Below the pieces are notes generated by a model. That model saw only the letters and a program-made list of their open reading frames with translations. It was not told where the DNA came from and did not search any database. The position numbers were made by a program, and so were the translations under genes. A stretch of DNA of 35,495 nt from Paracidovorax anthurii. Its GTDB lineage: Bacteria; Pseudomonadota; Gammaproteobacteria; Burkholderiales; Burkholderiaceae_C. Location of the stretch: contig NZ_QLTA01000057.1 of the NCBI RefSeq assembly GCF_003269065.1, positions 1 through 35,495 on the forward strand. The letters are read 5' to 3'. Of the stretch, positions 25,127 to 32,550 are shown piece after piece (the stretch's first letter is position 1; the number at the start of each line of letters is the position of its first letter).

Positions 25127-26110
25127 ATGGACAAGCTCAAGGCCTTCGAGTCGTTCGTGTCGGTGGCGGCGCGCGGCAGCCTCACGGCTGCGGCGCGGGC
25201 CGAGGGCGTGGCGCCGGCCATCATGGGGCGGCGGCTCGATGCGCTGGAGGAGCACCTGGGCGTGAAGCTCATGGTGCGCACCACGCGCCGCATCAGCCTC
25301 ACGCACGAGGGCACCGCCTTCCTGGAGGACTGCCAGCGCCTGCTGGCCGACGTGGCCGAGGCCGAGGCGAGCGTGTCGGTGGGCGGCGCCCGGGCCACGG
25401 GCCACCTGCGCATCACCGCGCCGGCGGGCTTCGGGCGGCGCCACGTGGCGCCGCTGGTGCCGCTCTTTCGCGACCTGCATCCCGAGGTGAGCATCTCCCT
25501 GAACCTCAGCGACCGCGTGGTGGACCTCGCGGGCGAGGGCTTCGACTGCGCCGTGCGCGTGGGCGACCTGCCCGATTCGTCGCTGGTGAGCGTGCGCATC
25601 GCCGACAACCGGCGGCTGTGCGTGGCGGCGCCCGCCTACCTGGAGCGCCACGGCACGCCGCGCCATCCTTCCGACCTCACCCGCCATGCCTGCCTCACGC
25701 TGTCGAGCGATGCCTCGCAGACGCGCGGCTGGGCCTTCCGCATGCCGGCCGCGGGCGGCGAGGGCGCCGGCGAGGTCGTGCACCTCAAGCCCGCCGGCCC
25801 GCTCGACTGCTCCGACGGTCAGGTGCTGCACGACTGGTGCCTGGGCGGCTGGGGCATCGCCTGGCGCAGCACCTGGGAGGTGGAGGCCGAGATCGCCGCC
25901 GGCCGGCTCGTGGCCGTGCTGGAGGATTTCGCCGCGCCGCCCAACGGCATCTACGTGGTCTTCCCGCACGCCCGCCACCTGCCGTTGCGCGTGCGCCTCT
26001 GGATCGACTCCCTCAAGCACCATTACGCGCAGCCGGCCTTCTGGCGCCGGGCCGCGCCCACGCTTTTCGCTCTTCCCGCCACGCCCGTCCCGCCAGGAGC
26101 CCCGCCATGA
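25127..26110 (+). CDS. LysR-family transcriptional regulator, divergent from glcB
   Basis: Protein of 327 residues. The winged helix-turn-helix lies at about 3-61 (KAFESFVSVAARGSLTAAAR, RRLDALEEHLGVKLMVRTTR). The substrate-binding domain starts at about 90 (GHLRITAPAGFGRRHVAPLV) and contains FDCAVRVGDLPDSSL, as in the CrgA/DsdC-like subgroup common in Burkholderiales. The Pro-rich C-terminal tail is longer than usual. The likely role is control of malate synthase and of its own gene, inferred from the divergent layout. Its stop overlaps the next gene (ATGA at 26107-26110), so the downstream lipoprotein is translationally coupled. Confidence 0.92.
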   Translation: MDKLKAFESFVSVAARGSLTAAARAEGVAPAIMGRRLDALEEHLGVKLMVRTTRRISLTHEGTAFLEDCQRLLADVAEAEASVSVGGARATGHLRITAPAGFGRRHVAPLVPLFRDLHPEVSISLNLSDRVVDLAGEGFDCAVRVGDLPDSSLVSVRIADNRRLCVAAPAYLERHGTPRHPSDLTRHACLTLSSDASQTRGWAFRMPAAGGEGAGEVVHLKPAGPLDCSDGQVLHDWCLGGWGIAWRSTWEVEAEIAAGRLVAVLEDFAAPPNGIYVVFPHARHLPLRVRLWIDSLKHHYAQPAFWRRAAPTLFALPATPVPPGAPP

Positions 26111-26745
26111 CGACGCACCGCCCCGCCGCAGCCCACCTCTCCTCGCCCCGCGCCACAGGCGCCGCCGTCCTGGCGCTGGCCGCCGTGCTCGCCGGGTGCG
26201 CGGCCGCGCCGGAGGCCCGCCCGCCCGCGCAGGCCACGCCGGACGCGGCCTCCCCGTCCGCGCGGGGCGGTGCCGAGCAGGTGCCGCCGCGCGCCGCCGC
26301 CGACCTGCCCGCCGGCATCGTCAGCGTGACCTATGACGACCCGGCCGGATTCAGCGATGCGCGCCAGGGCGTGCACGAGACCGCCAGGGCGCGCGAAGCC
26401 TGGGTGGACGCGCTTTGCCTGCACCTGTCCGAGCGCGCGGCCACCGCGCTGCCCGAAGGCCAGCGGCTGGAGGTGCACATCACCGACGTGCAGCGCGCGG
26501 GCGGCTTCGAGCCCTGGCGCGGCCCGCAGGCCGGGCAGGTGCGCATCGTGCGCGACGTGTACCCGCCGCGCATCGAACTGGAGTTCCGCCGGCTCGCGGC
26601 CGACGGCGCCGTGCTGCAGTCGGGGCGGCGCGTGCTGCGCGATTCCGCGTTCATGGAACGCACCGCCCGTGGGGCCGCCGATCCGCTGCGCTACGAGAAG
26701 GGCCTGATCGACGACTGGGTGCGGCAGGAGTTCGGCGGGCGCTGA
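26107..26745 (+). CDS. DUF3016-type lipoprotein
   Basis: Protein of 212 residues. The signal ends VLAGC (C31), so it is a predicted lipoprotein. A variable Ala/Pro linker leads to the conserved domain: VSVTYDDPAGFSD, then LEVHITDVQRAGGFEPWRG, VRIVRDVYPPRIELEFRRL and DPLRYEKGLIDDWVRQEF, which match the DUF3016 family as I remember it. No function is established. CCAGGAG precedes the ATG, which overlaps the lysR stop by 4 bp. The same frame is open further upstream inside lysR, but that part is a shadow. Confidence 0.85.
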   Translation: MTTHRPAAAHLSSPRATGAAVLALAAVLAGCAAAPEARPPAQATPDAASPSARGGAEQVPPRAAADLPAGIVSVTYDDPAGFSDARQGVHETARAREAWVDALCLHLSERAATALPEGQRLEVHITDVQRAGGFEPWRGPQAGQVRIVRDVYPPRIELEFRRLAADGAVLQSGRRVLRDSAFMERTARGAADPLRYEKGLIDDWVRQEFGGR

Positions 26746-26835
26746 TCCGCGGCCCGTTCCGTTCCCCGCGTGGCGCCCGCCCGGCGCGCGCAGGGGCGCT
26801 ACGATGCGCCACCCCTTCCGATGAAAGGATGCCGC

Positions 26836-27291
26836 GTGACCACCGAAGCCCTGCTGGCCTATGCCCATCTGCTGGCCATCCTCACCATGACCGTCTTCCT
26901 CGCGAGCGAGGCCGCGCTGTGCCGCAAGGAGTGGATGAACGCCGCCGTGGTCGAGCGCCTGGCGCGCGTGGACCTGATCTACGGCATTTCCGCAGCGCTC
27001 GTGCTGGGCACGGGCCTGGCCCGCACCGCCTGGGGCATGAAAGGCGGCGCCTGGTACTGGGCGCAGCCGCTGCTGCACCTGAAGGTGACGCTCTTCGTGG
27101 CGATCGGGCTGCTGTCCATCCTGCCCACCGTGCGCTTCCTGCGCTGGCGCCGCGCGCTGCGCGCCACGGGGGCGCTGCCGCCGGATGCGGAGATCCGGAG
27201 CACGCGCCGCATCGTCATGATCGAGGCGCACCTGCTGGCGCTCATCCCGCTGGCCGCCACGCTCCTCGCGCGCGGCGTCTGGACGCGCTGA
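26836..27291 (+). CDS. DUF2214-type integral membrane protein
   Basis: Protein of about 151 residues with four predicted membrane helices: TEALLAYAHLLAILTMTVFL, LIYGISAALVLGTGLARTAW, LLHLKVTLFVAIGLLSILPT and MIEAHLLALIPLAATLLARG. The pattern matches DUF2214 (function unknown). I chose GTG 26836 (VTTEALL) because AAAGGA lies 6 bp upstream and family members start at this point; an ATG at 26821 would add five residues but contains the ribosome-binding site. A -10-like TACGAT at 26800-26805 would give a leader of about 24 nt. Confidence 0.85.
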   Translation: MTTEALLAYAHLLAILTMTVFLASEAALCRKEWMNAAVVERLARVDLIYGISAALVLGTGLARTAWGMKGGAWYWAQPLLHLKVTLFVAIGLLSILPTVRFLRWRRALRATGALPPDAEIRSTRRIVMIEAHLLALIPLAATLLARGVWTR

Positions 27292-27367
27292 CCGGGCCGC
27301 CCCGGCAATCACAAGAGCCCCACGCTCCTCGCTGTGCCCTGAGAGGGCTGTTTTCGGCCCGGCAATG

Positions 27368-27403
27368 AAAAACCCCGCGCACCGGCAGGCGGTGTCGCGG
27401 GGT
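27368..27403 (-). terminator. Rho-independent terminator of the PsiF gene
   Basis: On the minus strand a long stem (ACCCCGCG-a-CACCG with CGGTG-CGCGGGGT, one bulged base, loop of 5) is followed by TTTTT. It lies about 25 bp beyond the gene's stop. Confidence 0.85.
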
Positions 27404-27428
27404 CTTGCGGGCGGGGCCCGGTCCGTGC

Positions 27429-27758
27429 TCAGGCGGCGGGCTTGGCGCTCAGGCACTGCTTCATGAAGGCCTTGCGCTCGTCACCCTTGAGCGTCTTGGC
27501 CTTCGCGTCGGCGTTGCAGGACTTCATCTTGTCCTGCTGGGTGGTTTCCTTCTTGGCGCTCAGGCATTCCTTCATGAAAGCCTTGCGCTCGTCGCCCTTC
27601 TTGTCCTTGGCATCGGCGTTGCACGAGGCCATCTTGCTCTGCTGCGCGGTCGGGGCCTTGGGCGCCGAGGCGGCCGCGGCGGGGGCATCGGCGGCATGGG
27701 CGACCGCAGCGGACAGGGTCAGGCCGGCGGCGGCCAGGATCGAAAGCAGTTTCTTCAT
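27429..27758 (-). CDS. psiF: PsiF-repeat periplasmic protein
   Basis: Protein of 109 residues starting MKKLLSILAAAGLTLSAAVA with a signal peptide cut after AHA (about 22). Two PsiF repeats follow: KMASCNADAKDKKGDERKAF with MKECLSA, and KMKSCNADAKAKTLKGDERK with MKQCLSA. Each has two cysteines and ends in K-x-C-L-S-A. In E. coli psiF is induced by phosphate starvation and has no known activity; no clear Pho box is seen here. AGGAG lies 7 bp upstream of ATG 27758, so the longer frame from 27821 is not used. Confidence 0.9.
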   Translation of the reverse strand: MKKLLSILAAAGLTLSAAVAHAADAPAAAASAPKAPTAQQSKMASCNADAKDKKGDERKAFMKECLSAKKETTQQDKMKSCNADAKAKTLKGDERKAFMKQCLSAKPAA

Positions 27759-27875
27759 GTAATGCTCCTGCAGGGGGTGGATCGGCAAGGGAACGTGCCC
27801 CGGTGGCCGGTGGCCGGCCACCGGGGCTGTTCAGCTTAACGCCTGCCGCCGCCGGGTGGATGACGGGGCGGCCCG

Positions 27876-27881
27876 TAGAAT
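27876..27881 (+). promoter_or_regulatory. -10 box of argS; probable leaderless start
   Basis: TAGAAT ends 6 bp before the argS ATG, so transcription should start at or next to the start codon. No Shine-Dalgarno sequence is visible. The -35 region is weak. Confidence 0.5.
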
Positions 27882-27887
27882 CCGCCC

Positions 27888-29597
27888 ATGCTCTCCGTCA
27901 AACAGGAATTGCTCGCGGCGCTGGCCGGCGAGCTGGAAAAACTCTCGCCCGGCTCCGCCGGGCGCGCCGCTTTTGAATCCCCCAAGGTGGCCGCGCACGG
28001 CGATTTCGCCTGCACCGCCGCCATGCAGCTGGCCAAGCCGCTCAAGCTCAACCCCCGTGCCCTGGGCGAGCAGCTCAAGGTCGCGCTGGCAGCCACGCCG
28101 GCCTTCGCGCGCTGGGTGGACGGCGTCGAGATCGCCGGGCCCGGCTTCCTCAACATCCGTCTCAAGCCCGCCGCCAAGCAGGAGATCGTGCGCGAGGTGC
28201 TGGCCGCGGGCGAGCGCTTCGGATACCAGAAGGACAACGGCCAGCGCGTGCTGGTGGAATTCGTCTCGGCCAACCCCACGGGGCCGTTGCACGTGGGCCA
28301 CGGCCGGCAGGCCGCGCTCGGCGATGCCATCTGCAATCTCTTCGCCACGCAGGGCTGGGGCGTGCATCGCGAGTTCTATTACAACGACGCGGGCGTGCAG
28401 ATCGACACCCTCACCAAGAGCACGCAGTTGCGCGCCAGGGGCTTCAAGCCGGGTGACGACTGCTGGCCCGTCGATCCCGAGAATCCTGCCAGCAAGGCGT
28501 TCTACAACGGCGACTACATCCAGGACATCGCGAACGACTTCCTGGCCAAGAAGACCGTCGAGGCCGACGACCGCACGTTCACCGCGAACGGCAATGTCGA
28601 GGATTACGACAACATCCGCCAGTTCGCCGTGGCCTACCTGCGCAACGAGCAGGACAAGGACCTGCAGGCTTTCAACCTGCACTTCGACCAGTATTACCTG
28701 GAGTCGAGCCTCTACACCTCCGGCCGGGTGGAGGACGCGGTGCAGCGCCTCGTCGCGGGCGGCCACACCTACGAGCAGGACGGCGCGCTGTGGCTGAAGT
28801 CCACCGACTACGGCGACGACAAGGACCGGGTCATGCGCAAGCAGGACGGCACCTACACGTACTTCGTGCCCGACGTGGCCTACCACATCACCAAGTGGGA
28901 GCGCGGCTTCGCCAAGGTCGTGAACATCCAGGGCACCGATCACCACGGCACCATCGCCCGCGTGCGCGCCGGCCTGCAGGCCGCCGGCGTGGGCATTCCC
29001 CAGGGCTACCCCGACTACGTGCTGCACACCATGGTGCGCGTGGTCAAGGGCGGCGAGGAGGTCAAGATCAGCAAGCGCGCGGGCAGCTACGTCACGCTGC
29101 GCGACCTGATCGAGTGGACCAGCAAGGACGCGGTGCGCTTCTTCCTGCTCTCGCGCAAGCCCGACACCGAATACACCTTCGACGTCGATCTGGCCGTGGC
29201 GCAGAACAACGACAACCCGGTCTATTACGTGCAGTACGCCCATGCGCGCATCTGCTCGGTGCTGCGGGCGTGGCAGGAGCAGGGCGGCGGCGACGCCGCT
29301 GCGCTCAAGGACGCCGACCTGTCGGCGCTGGAGGGCCCGCAGGCCCAGGCGCTGATGCTGCAGCTCGCCAAGTACCCCGAGATGCTCACCGCCGCCGCCG
29401 AGGGCGAGGCGCCGCACGACGTGACCTTCTACCTGCGCGACCTCGCCGCCAGCTACCACAGCTACTACGACGCCGAGCGCATCCTCGTGGACGACGAGGC
29501 CGTGAAGCGCGCGCGCCTGGCGCTCGTCGCCGCCACGGCGCAGGTATTGCACAATGGCCTGGCCGTGCTGGGCGTGTCGGCGCCAGCCAGAATGTGA
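27888..29597 (+). CDS. argS: Arginyl-tRNA synthetase
   Basis: Protein of 569 residues, normal length for this class I enzyme, which charges tRNA-Arg with arginine in the cytosol. It has the N-terminal Add-1 domain (about 1-90), the HIGH motif as HVGH (H135-H138, in [15 protein letters not shown]), the KMSKS-like motif KISK (393-396) and a C-terminal DALR anticodon-binding domain ending [19 protein letters not shown]. No Shine-Dalgarno sequence is seen; the -10 box is so close that the message may be leaderless. The SPOR gene begins 13 bp after its stop and is probably co-transcribed. Confidence 0.97.
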   Translation: MLSVKQELLAALAGELEKLSPGSAGRAAFESPKVAAHGDFACTAAMQLAKPLKLNPRALGEQLKVALAATPAFARWVDGVEIAGPGFLNIRLKPAAKQEIVREVLAAGERFGYQKDNGQRVLVEFVSANPTGPLHVGHGRQAALGDAICNLFATQGWGVHREFYYNDAGVQIDTLTKSTQLRARGFKPGDDCWPVDPENPASKAFYNGDYIQDIANDFLAKKTVEADDRTFTANGNVEDYDNIRQFAVAYLRNEQDKDLQAFNLHFDQYYLESSLYTSGRVEDAVQRLVAGGHTYEQDGALWLKSTDYGDDKDRVMRKQDGTYTYFVPDVAYHITKWERGFAKVVNIQGTDHHGTIARVRAGLQAAGVGIPQGYPDYVLHTMVRVVKGGEEVKISKRAGSYVTLRDLIEWTSKDAVRFFLLSRKPDTEYTFDVDLAVAQNNDNPVYYVQYAHARICSVLRAWQEQGGGDAAALKDADLSALEGPQAQALMLQLAKYPEMLTAAAEGEAPHDVTFYLRDLAASYHSYYDAERILVDDEAVKRARLALVAATAQVLHNGLAVLGVSAPARM

Positions 29598-29610
29598 GTC
29601 TTTAGCCAAT

Positions 29611-30267
29611 ATGACAAAGAAGCAGCAACGCGGCGGTTCGGCGGTCGGCTTCATCCTGGGGGTGGTCGTGGGCCTGGGGGCGGCGCTCGCCGTGGCGGTC
29701 TATGTGACCAAGGTGCCGGTGCCGTTCCTCAACAAGGGCGGCGCCCGCGGCATCGACCAGGATGCCGTCGAATCCCAGCGCAACAAGAACTGGGACCCGA
29801 ATTCCCCGCTCTACGGCAAGAACCCCGCGCGGCCGGCGGCTCCGGCCGCATCCACGCCCGCCGTGGCCGGCGTGGTGCCCGCGCCCGCCAGCACGCCGGC
29901 GTCCGCGGCTTCGGCCGCGGTGGCCTCGGCGTCCTCCGCCCGGGGCGCGGCCAGCAAGCCGGGCGCGGCGGCCTCGTCGGCCGATCCGCTGGGCGACCTC
30001 GCCCGGGCCCGGGCCGCCGCAGGCGGCGAGCCGTTCGACTATTTCGTGCAGGCGGGGGCTTTCCGCACCCAGTCCGATGCCGACGCGCAGCGCGCCAAGC
30101 TCGCGATGCTGGGCTGGGAGGCCCGCGTGAGCGAGCGCGAGCAGAACGGCCGCACCGTGTTCCGCGTTCGCGTGGGCCCGTTCACCAAGCGCGACGACGC
30201 CGAGATGCTGAAAGAGAAGCTCGACGGCGCGGGCGTGGAGTCGGCCCTCGTGCGGGTCCAGCATTGA
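29611..30267 (+). CDS. SPOR-domain cell-division protein (FtsN-like)
   Basis: Protein of 218 residues. A short cytoplasmic N-terminus (MTKKQQRGGS) precedes one membrane helix (about 12-34), then an Ala/Pro/Ser-rich periplasmic linker and a C-terminal SPOR domain (about 145-218: FDYFVQAGAFRTQSDADAQR, RVRVGPFTKRDDAEMLKEKL). SPOR domains bind denuded septal peptidoglycan, and this architecture is that of FtsN/DedD-type division proteins. It has weak initiation signals. It follows argS by 13 bp, a pairing common in Burkholderiales, and dsbA comes 74 bp later. Confidence 0.9.
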   Translation: MTKKQQRGGSAVGFILGVVVGLGAALAVAVYVTKVPVPFLNKGGARGIDQDAVESQRNKNWDPNSPLYGKNPARPAAPAASTPAVAGVVPAPASTPASAASAAVASASSARGAASKPGAAASSADPLGDLARARAAAGGEPFDYFVQAGAFRTQSDADAQRAKLAMLGWEARVSEREQNGRTVFRVRVGPFTKRDDAEMLKEKLDGAGVESALVRVQH

Positions 30268-30341
30268 TGACCGCACTGAACTTTTGCCGCATTGCGCGGC
30301 TCACAACCCTCCAGCAACCGTAACGAGGAGTGTCCCTTTCC

Positions 30342-30998
30342 ATGAAACGCCGCGAGTTTTCCCTGTCCGCCGCCACCGCCGTGGCTGCTTCCGCCGTCAC
30401 GCTGCCGCTGGCCACGCCCGCTTTCGCGCAGGCCCGCCAGTTCAAGGAAGGCAAGGACTACACCAAGCTCGGCAAGCCCGTGCCCGTCGATGCTCCCGCC
30501 GGCAAGGTCGAGGTGATCGAGTTCTTCTGGTACAGCTGCCCGCACTGCAACGCCTTCGAGCCCGTGCTGGAATCCTGGATCAAGGCCGCGCCCAAGGATC
30601 TCGTGATCCGCCGCATGCCGGTGGCCTTCAATGCCAGCTTCGCGGCCCAGCAGAAGCTCTATTTCGCGCTGGAGGGCATGAACAAGCTGCCCGAGCTGCA
30701 CGCCAAGGTGTTCCGCGCGGTGCACGTCGAGAAGCTGCCCCTCAACAAGGACGACCTGATCTTCGACTGGATCGGCAAGCAGGGCGTGGACGTCGCCAAG
30801 TTCAAGGAAACGTACAACTCCTTCACCGTTTCCAACCAGCTGCGCAAGGCCACGCAGCTGCAGGAGGCCTATGGCGTCGAGGGCGTGCCCTCGATGGGCG
30901 TGGCCGGCCGCTACTACACCGACGGCACCATGGCCGGCAACATGCAGAACGTGCTGCAGGTGGTGGAGTACCTGGCGGGCCAGGCGCGCAAGGGCTGA
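30342..30998 (+). CDS. dsbA: Thiol:disulfide interchange protein DsbA
   Basis: Protein of 218 residues. It introduces disulfide bonds into proteins in the periplasm. The thioredoxin-fold active site is C66-P-H-C69 (FFWYSCPHCNAF), and the cis-Pro loop is GVEGVPSMG. The signal peptide starts MKRREFSLSAATAVAASAVT and ends about AFA-QA; the RRxF start resembles a twin-arginine signal. ATG 30342 is about 11 bp after GAGGAG; a GTG at 30330 touches the ribosome-binding site and is unlikely. A TTCG-loop terminator follows, so the gene closes the argS-SPOR-dsbA group. Confidence 0.95.
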   Translation: MKRREFSLSAATAVAASAVTLPLATPAFAQARQFKEGKDYTKLGKPVPVDAPAGKVEVIEFFWYSCPHCNAFEPVLESWIKAAPKDLVIRRMPVAFNASFAAQQKLYFALEGMNKLPELHAKVFRAVHVEKLPLNKDDLIFDWIGKQGVDVAKFKETYNSFTVSNQLRKATQLQEAYGVEGVPSMGVAGRYYTDGTMAGNMQNVLQVVEYLAGQARKG

Positions 30999-31021
30999 TT
31001 GCGTACCGTCCCATGCCACGG

Positions 31022-31047
31022 GCCCGCTTCGGCGGGCTTTTGTTTTT
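31022..31047 (+). terminator. Rho-independent terminator after dsbA
   Basis: GCCCGC-TTCG-GCGGGC with a stable TTCG tetraloop is followed by TTTTGTTTTT. It lies about 25 bp after the dsbA stop and separates it from the lptA operon. Confidence 0.9.
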
Positions 31048-31052
31048 GGATG

Positions 31053-31080
31053 CTGCTGCGCCGCAGCAGGGGACTACAAT
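31053..31080 (+). promoter_or_regulatory. Promoter region of lptA-lptB-rpoN with palindrome
   Basis: TACAAT (31075-31080) is a good -10 box 22 bp before the lptA ATG. The place of the -35 box is taken by a perfect palindrome CTGCTGCG-C-CGCAGCAG (31053-31069), which could be an activator or repressor site. No consensus -35 is seen. Confidence 0.5.
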
Positions 31081-31102
31081 CTTTGCAAGATTCGTGCCCT
31101 CT

Positions 31103-31762
31103 ATGAGACCCAGACTCTTTCCCTCACTTCTTCTGCTGGTGTCCCTGGCGTTCACCGCAGGGCCCGCACAGGCCGAAAAGGCCGACCGCAACAAGCCCAT
31201 GAACATCGAGGCCGATGCCCTGCGCCACGATGAGCTCAAGCAGACCAGCGTGTTCACCGGGCGCGTGGTGGTGACCAAGGGCACCATCGTGCTGCGCGGC
31301 ACGCGGCTCGACGTGCGGACGGACCCCGATGGCTTCCAGTACGGCACCATGGTCGCCGAGCCGGGCAAGCGCGCGTTCTTCCGCCAGAAGCGCGACACCG
31401 CGCCGGGCATGCCGGACGAATTCGTCGAGGGCGAGGGCGAGGTGATCGAATACGACGGCCGCGCCGACCTCGTGCGGCTGATCCGCCGCGCGGAGCTGCG
31501 GCGCTACCGCGAGGCCGCGCTGACCGACGAGATGGCCGGCGCGCTCATCGTCTACAACAACGTGACCGACGTGTTCACGGTGGATGGCCAGAAGACCGCG
31601 CCGGCCGGCGCCGCGGCGGCGGCCACGCCCGGCGGGCGCGTGCGCGCGGTGCTCTCGCCCAAGGAGCCTCCCGCGTCCGCCGGCCATGCCGCGCCGCCGG
31701 CCGCGGCCGGCCCGGCGCCCGCGCTGCGGCAGAGCAACGAGCTGGGCGGCGGCGCGAAGTGA
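31103..31762 (+). CDS. lptA: LPS-transport periplasmic bridge protein LptA
   Basis: Protein of 219 residues. A signal peptide ([20 protein letters not shown], cut near AQA-EK) leads to an OstA/LptA beta-jellyroll domain: [40 protein letters not shown], and [20 protein letters not shown]. LptA units link the LptBFGC complex in the inner membrane to LptDE in the outer membrane. The C-terminal 45 or so residues are Ala/Pro-rich and not part of the fold. No strong ribosome-binding site precedes the ATG. Its last four bases overlap the lptB start (GTGA). lptC, often next to lptA, is absent here. Confidence 0.94.
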   Translation: MRPRLFPSLLLLVSLAFTAGPAQAEKADRNKPMNIEADALRHDELKQTSVFTGRVVVTKGTIVLRGTRLDVRTDPDGFQYGTMVAEPGKRAFFRQKRDTAPGMPDEFVEGEGEVIEYDGRADLVRLIRRAELRRYREAALTDEMAGALIVYNNVTDVFTVDGQKTAPAGAAAAATPGGRVRAVLSPKEPPASAGHAAPPAAAGPAPALRQSNELGGGAK

Positions 31763-32550
31763 GTACCGCGCCGAACCTCACCGACGCCGGGGTGGCGCCG
31801 GCGGCCGCGCCGAGCCGCCTGGAGGTCATGCACCTCGAGAAGTCCTATGGCAGCCGCAAGGTGGTCAAGGACGTGTCCATGGTCGTGCAAAAGGGCGAGG
31901 TCGTCGGCCTGCTCGGCCCCAACGGCGCGGGCAAGACCACCTCGTTCTACATGATCGTGGGCCTCGTGCGCTGCGACGGCGGCGACATCCGCATCGACGG
32001 CCAGTCGGTGGCGAACATGCCGATCCACCGGCGCTCGCGCCTGGGGCTGTCGTACCTGCCGCAGGAGGCCTCGATCTTCCGCAAGCTCTCCGTGGAGGAG
32101 AACGTGCGCGCGGTGCTGGAGCTGCAGCGCGGCGAGGACGGCAAGCCGCTCGCGCGCGCCGAGATCGAGGAGCGCCTCACGGCGCTGCTGCAGGAGTTGC
32201 GCGTCGAGCACCTGCGGGCCTCGCCCGCGCTCGCGCTCTCGGGCGGCGAGCGCCGCCGCGTGGAGATCGCGCGGGCCCTCGCCACGCAGCCGCGCTTCAT
32301 CCTGCTGGACGAGCCCTTCGCGGGCATCGACCCGATCGCCGTGATCGAGATCCAGCGCATCATCGGCTTCCTCAAGGCGCGCGGCATCGGCGTGCTCATC
32401 ACCGACCACAACGTGCGCGAGACGCTGGGCATCTGCGACCACGCATTCATCATCAGCGACGGCCGCGTGCTGGCGCAGGGAACGCCGTCCGAGATCGTGG
32501 ACAACGCCGAAGTGCGCCGGGTGTATCTCGGCGAACACTTCCGCATGTGA
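31759..32550 (+). CDS. lptB: LPS export ABC transporter ATP-binding protein LptB
   Basis: Protein of 263 residues, the cytoplasmic ATPase that drives LPS extraction by LptFG. Walker A is GPNGAGKT (53-60), the Q-loop is [11 protein letters not shown], the signature is [15 protein letters not shown], Walker B is [12 protein letters not shown] and the switch His is in LITDHNVRE. About 19 extra N-terminal residues precede the normal LptB start. The start is GTG 31759 within the overlap with lptA. The stop overlaps the rpoN ATG by one base, so the three genes are translationally coupled. Confidence 0.96.
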   Translation: MSTAPNLTDAGVAPAAAPSRLEVMHLEKSYGSRKVVKDVSMVVQKGEVVGLLGPNGAGKTTSFYMIVGLVRCDGGDIRIDGQSVANMPIHRRSRLGLSYLPQEASIFRKLSVEENVRAVLELQRGEDGKPLARAEIEERLTALLQELRVEHLRASPALALSGGERRRVEIARALATQPRFILLDEPFAGIDPIAVIEIQRIIGFLKARGIGVLITDHNVRETLGICDHAFIISDGRVLAQGTPSEIVDNAEVRRVYLGEHFRM

